From the NCBI GenBank assembly GCA_017416665.1, contig JAFQBO010000043.1, forward strand, positions 1 through 6,391: DNA of 6,391 nucleotides, written 5' to 3'. The notes beneath the pieces were generated by a model that saw only the letters and a list, made by a program, of their open reading frames with translations, was not told where the DNA came from and did no database searches. The stretch is from Oscillospiraceae bacterium. GTDB taxonomy: Bacteria > Bacillota > Clostridia > Oscillospirales > Ruminococcaceae. Of the stretch, positions 6,358-6,391 are shown piece by piece (position 1 is the first letter of the stretch; the number at the start of each line of letters is the position of its first letter). Position numbers and translations under genes: made by a program.

Positions 6358-6391
6358 GAACTTTTTAATTTTTTTCTTATTTTTATATATA

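Overview
This AT-rich window carries four protein genes and one tRNA gene, all on the minus strand, so it reads right to left. The base composition, strong AGGAGG-type ribosome sites, a VanR-like regulator, a LacI-type sensor joined to a GGDEF domain and an HPr-kinase-like P-loop protein together suggest a Gram-positive anaerobe of the Clostridia. A Ruminococcus-like gut or rumen bacterium is my best guess, from memory of similar proteins and not from a search.

Layout from right to left in transcription order. A tRNA-Ser(CGA) gene with encoded CCA has its own promoter (-35 and -10, 17 bp apart) and a clean intrinsic terminator (6185-6334 overall). Next is a 252-residue HPr-kinase-like P-loop protein with no visible partner gene (5372-6130). 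An AT-rich gap of 222 bp with a candidate promoter leads to a protein of about 635 residues, in which a LacI/GalR-type sugar-binding-like domain without its usual DNA-binding head is joined to a C-terminal diguanylate cyclase (GGDEF) domain (3242-5149). A GC-rich hairpin separates it from a two-component operon: a VanR/PhoB-like response regulator (2350-3066) followed 26 bp later by a large six-helix membrane histidine kinase (47-2323). At the far left a small hairpin and a short repeat-like sequence mark the end of the operon.

The regulator and kinase clearly work as a pair. Direct repeats TTAAGAA, 11 bp apart, lie upstream of their promoter and suggest autoregulation. The sensor-cyclase would make cyclic di-GMP in the cytoplasm in response to a small ligand, probably a sugar. 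No effector gene or riboswitch for c-di-GMP is visible here. The kinase-like gene resembles the HprK-related proteins that sit in some peptide-modification loci, but no precursor peptide or PqqD-like gene is present in the window.

This is a signalling-rich but fairly ordinary chromosomal stretch. The points most worth following are the LacI-GGDEF fusion without an inhibitory site, the Asp-to-Asn change in the kinase-like protein, the unusual ATP lid of the histidine kinase, and the operator repeats of the two-component operon. I see no mobile element, CRISPR array, or clear new multi-gene system.
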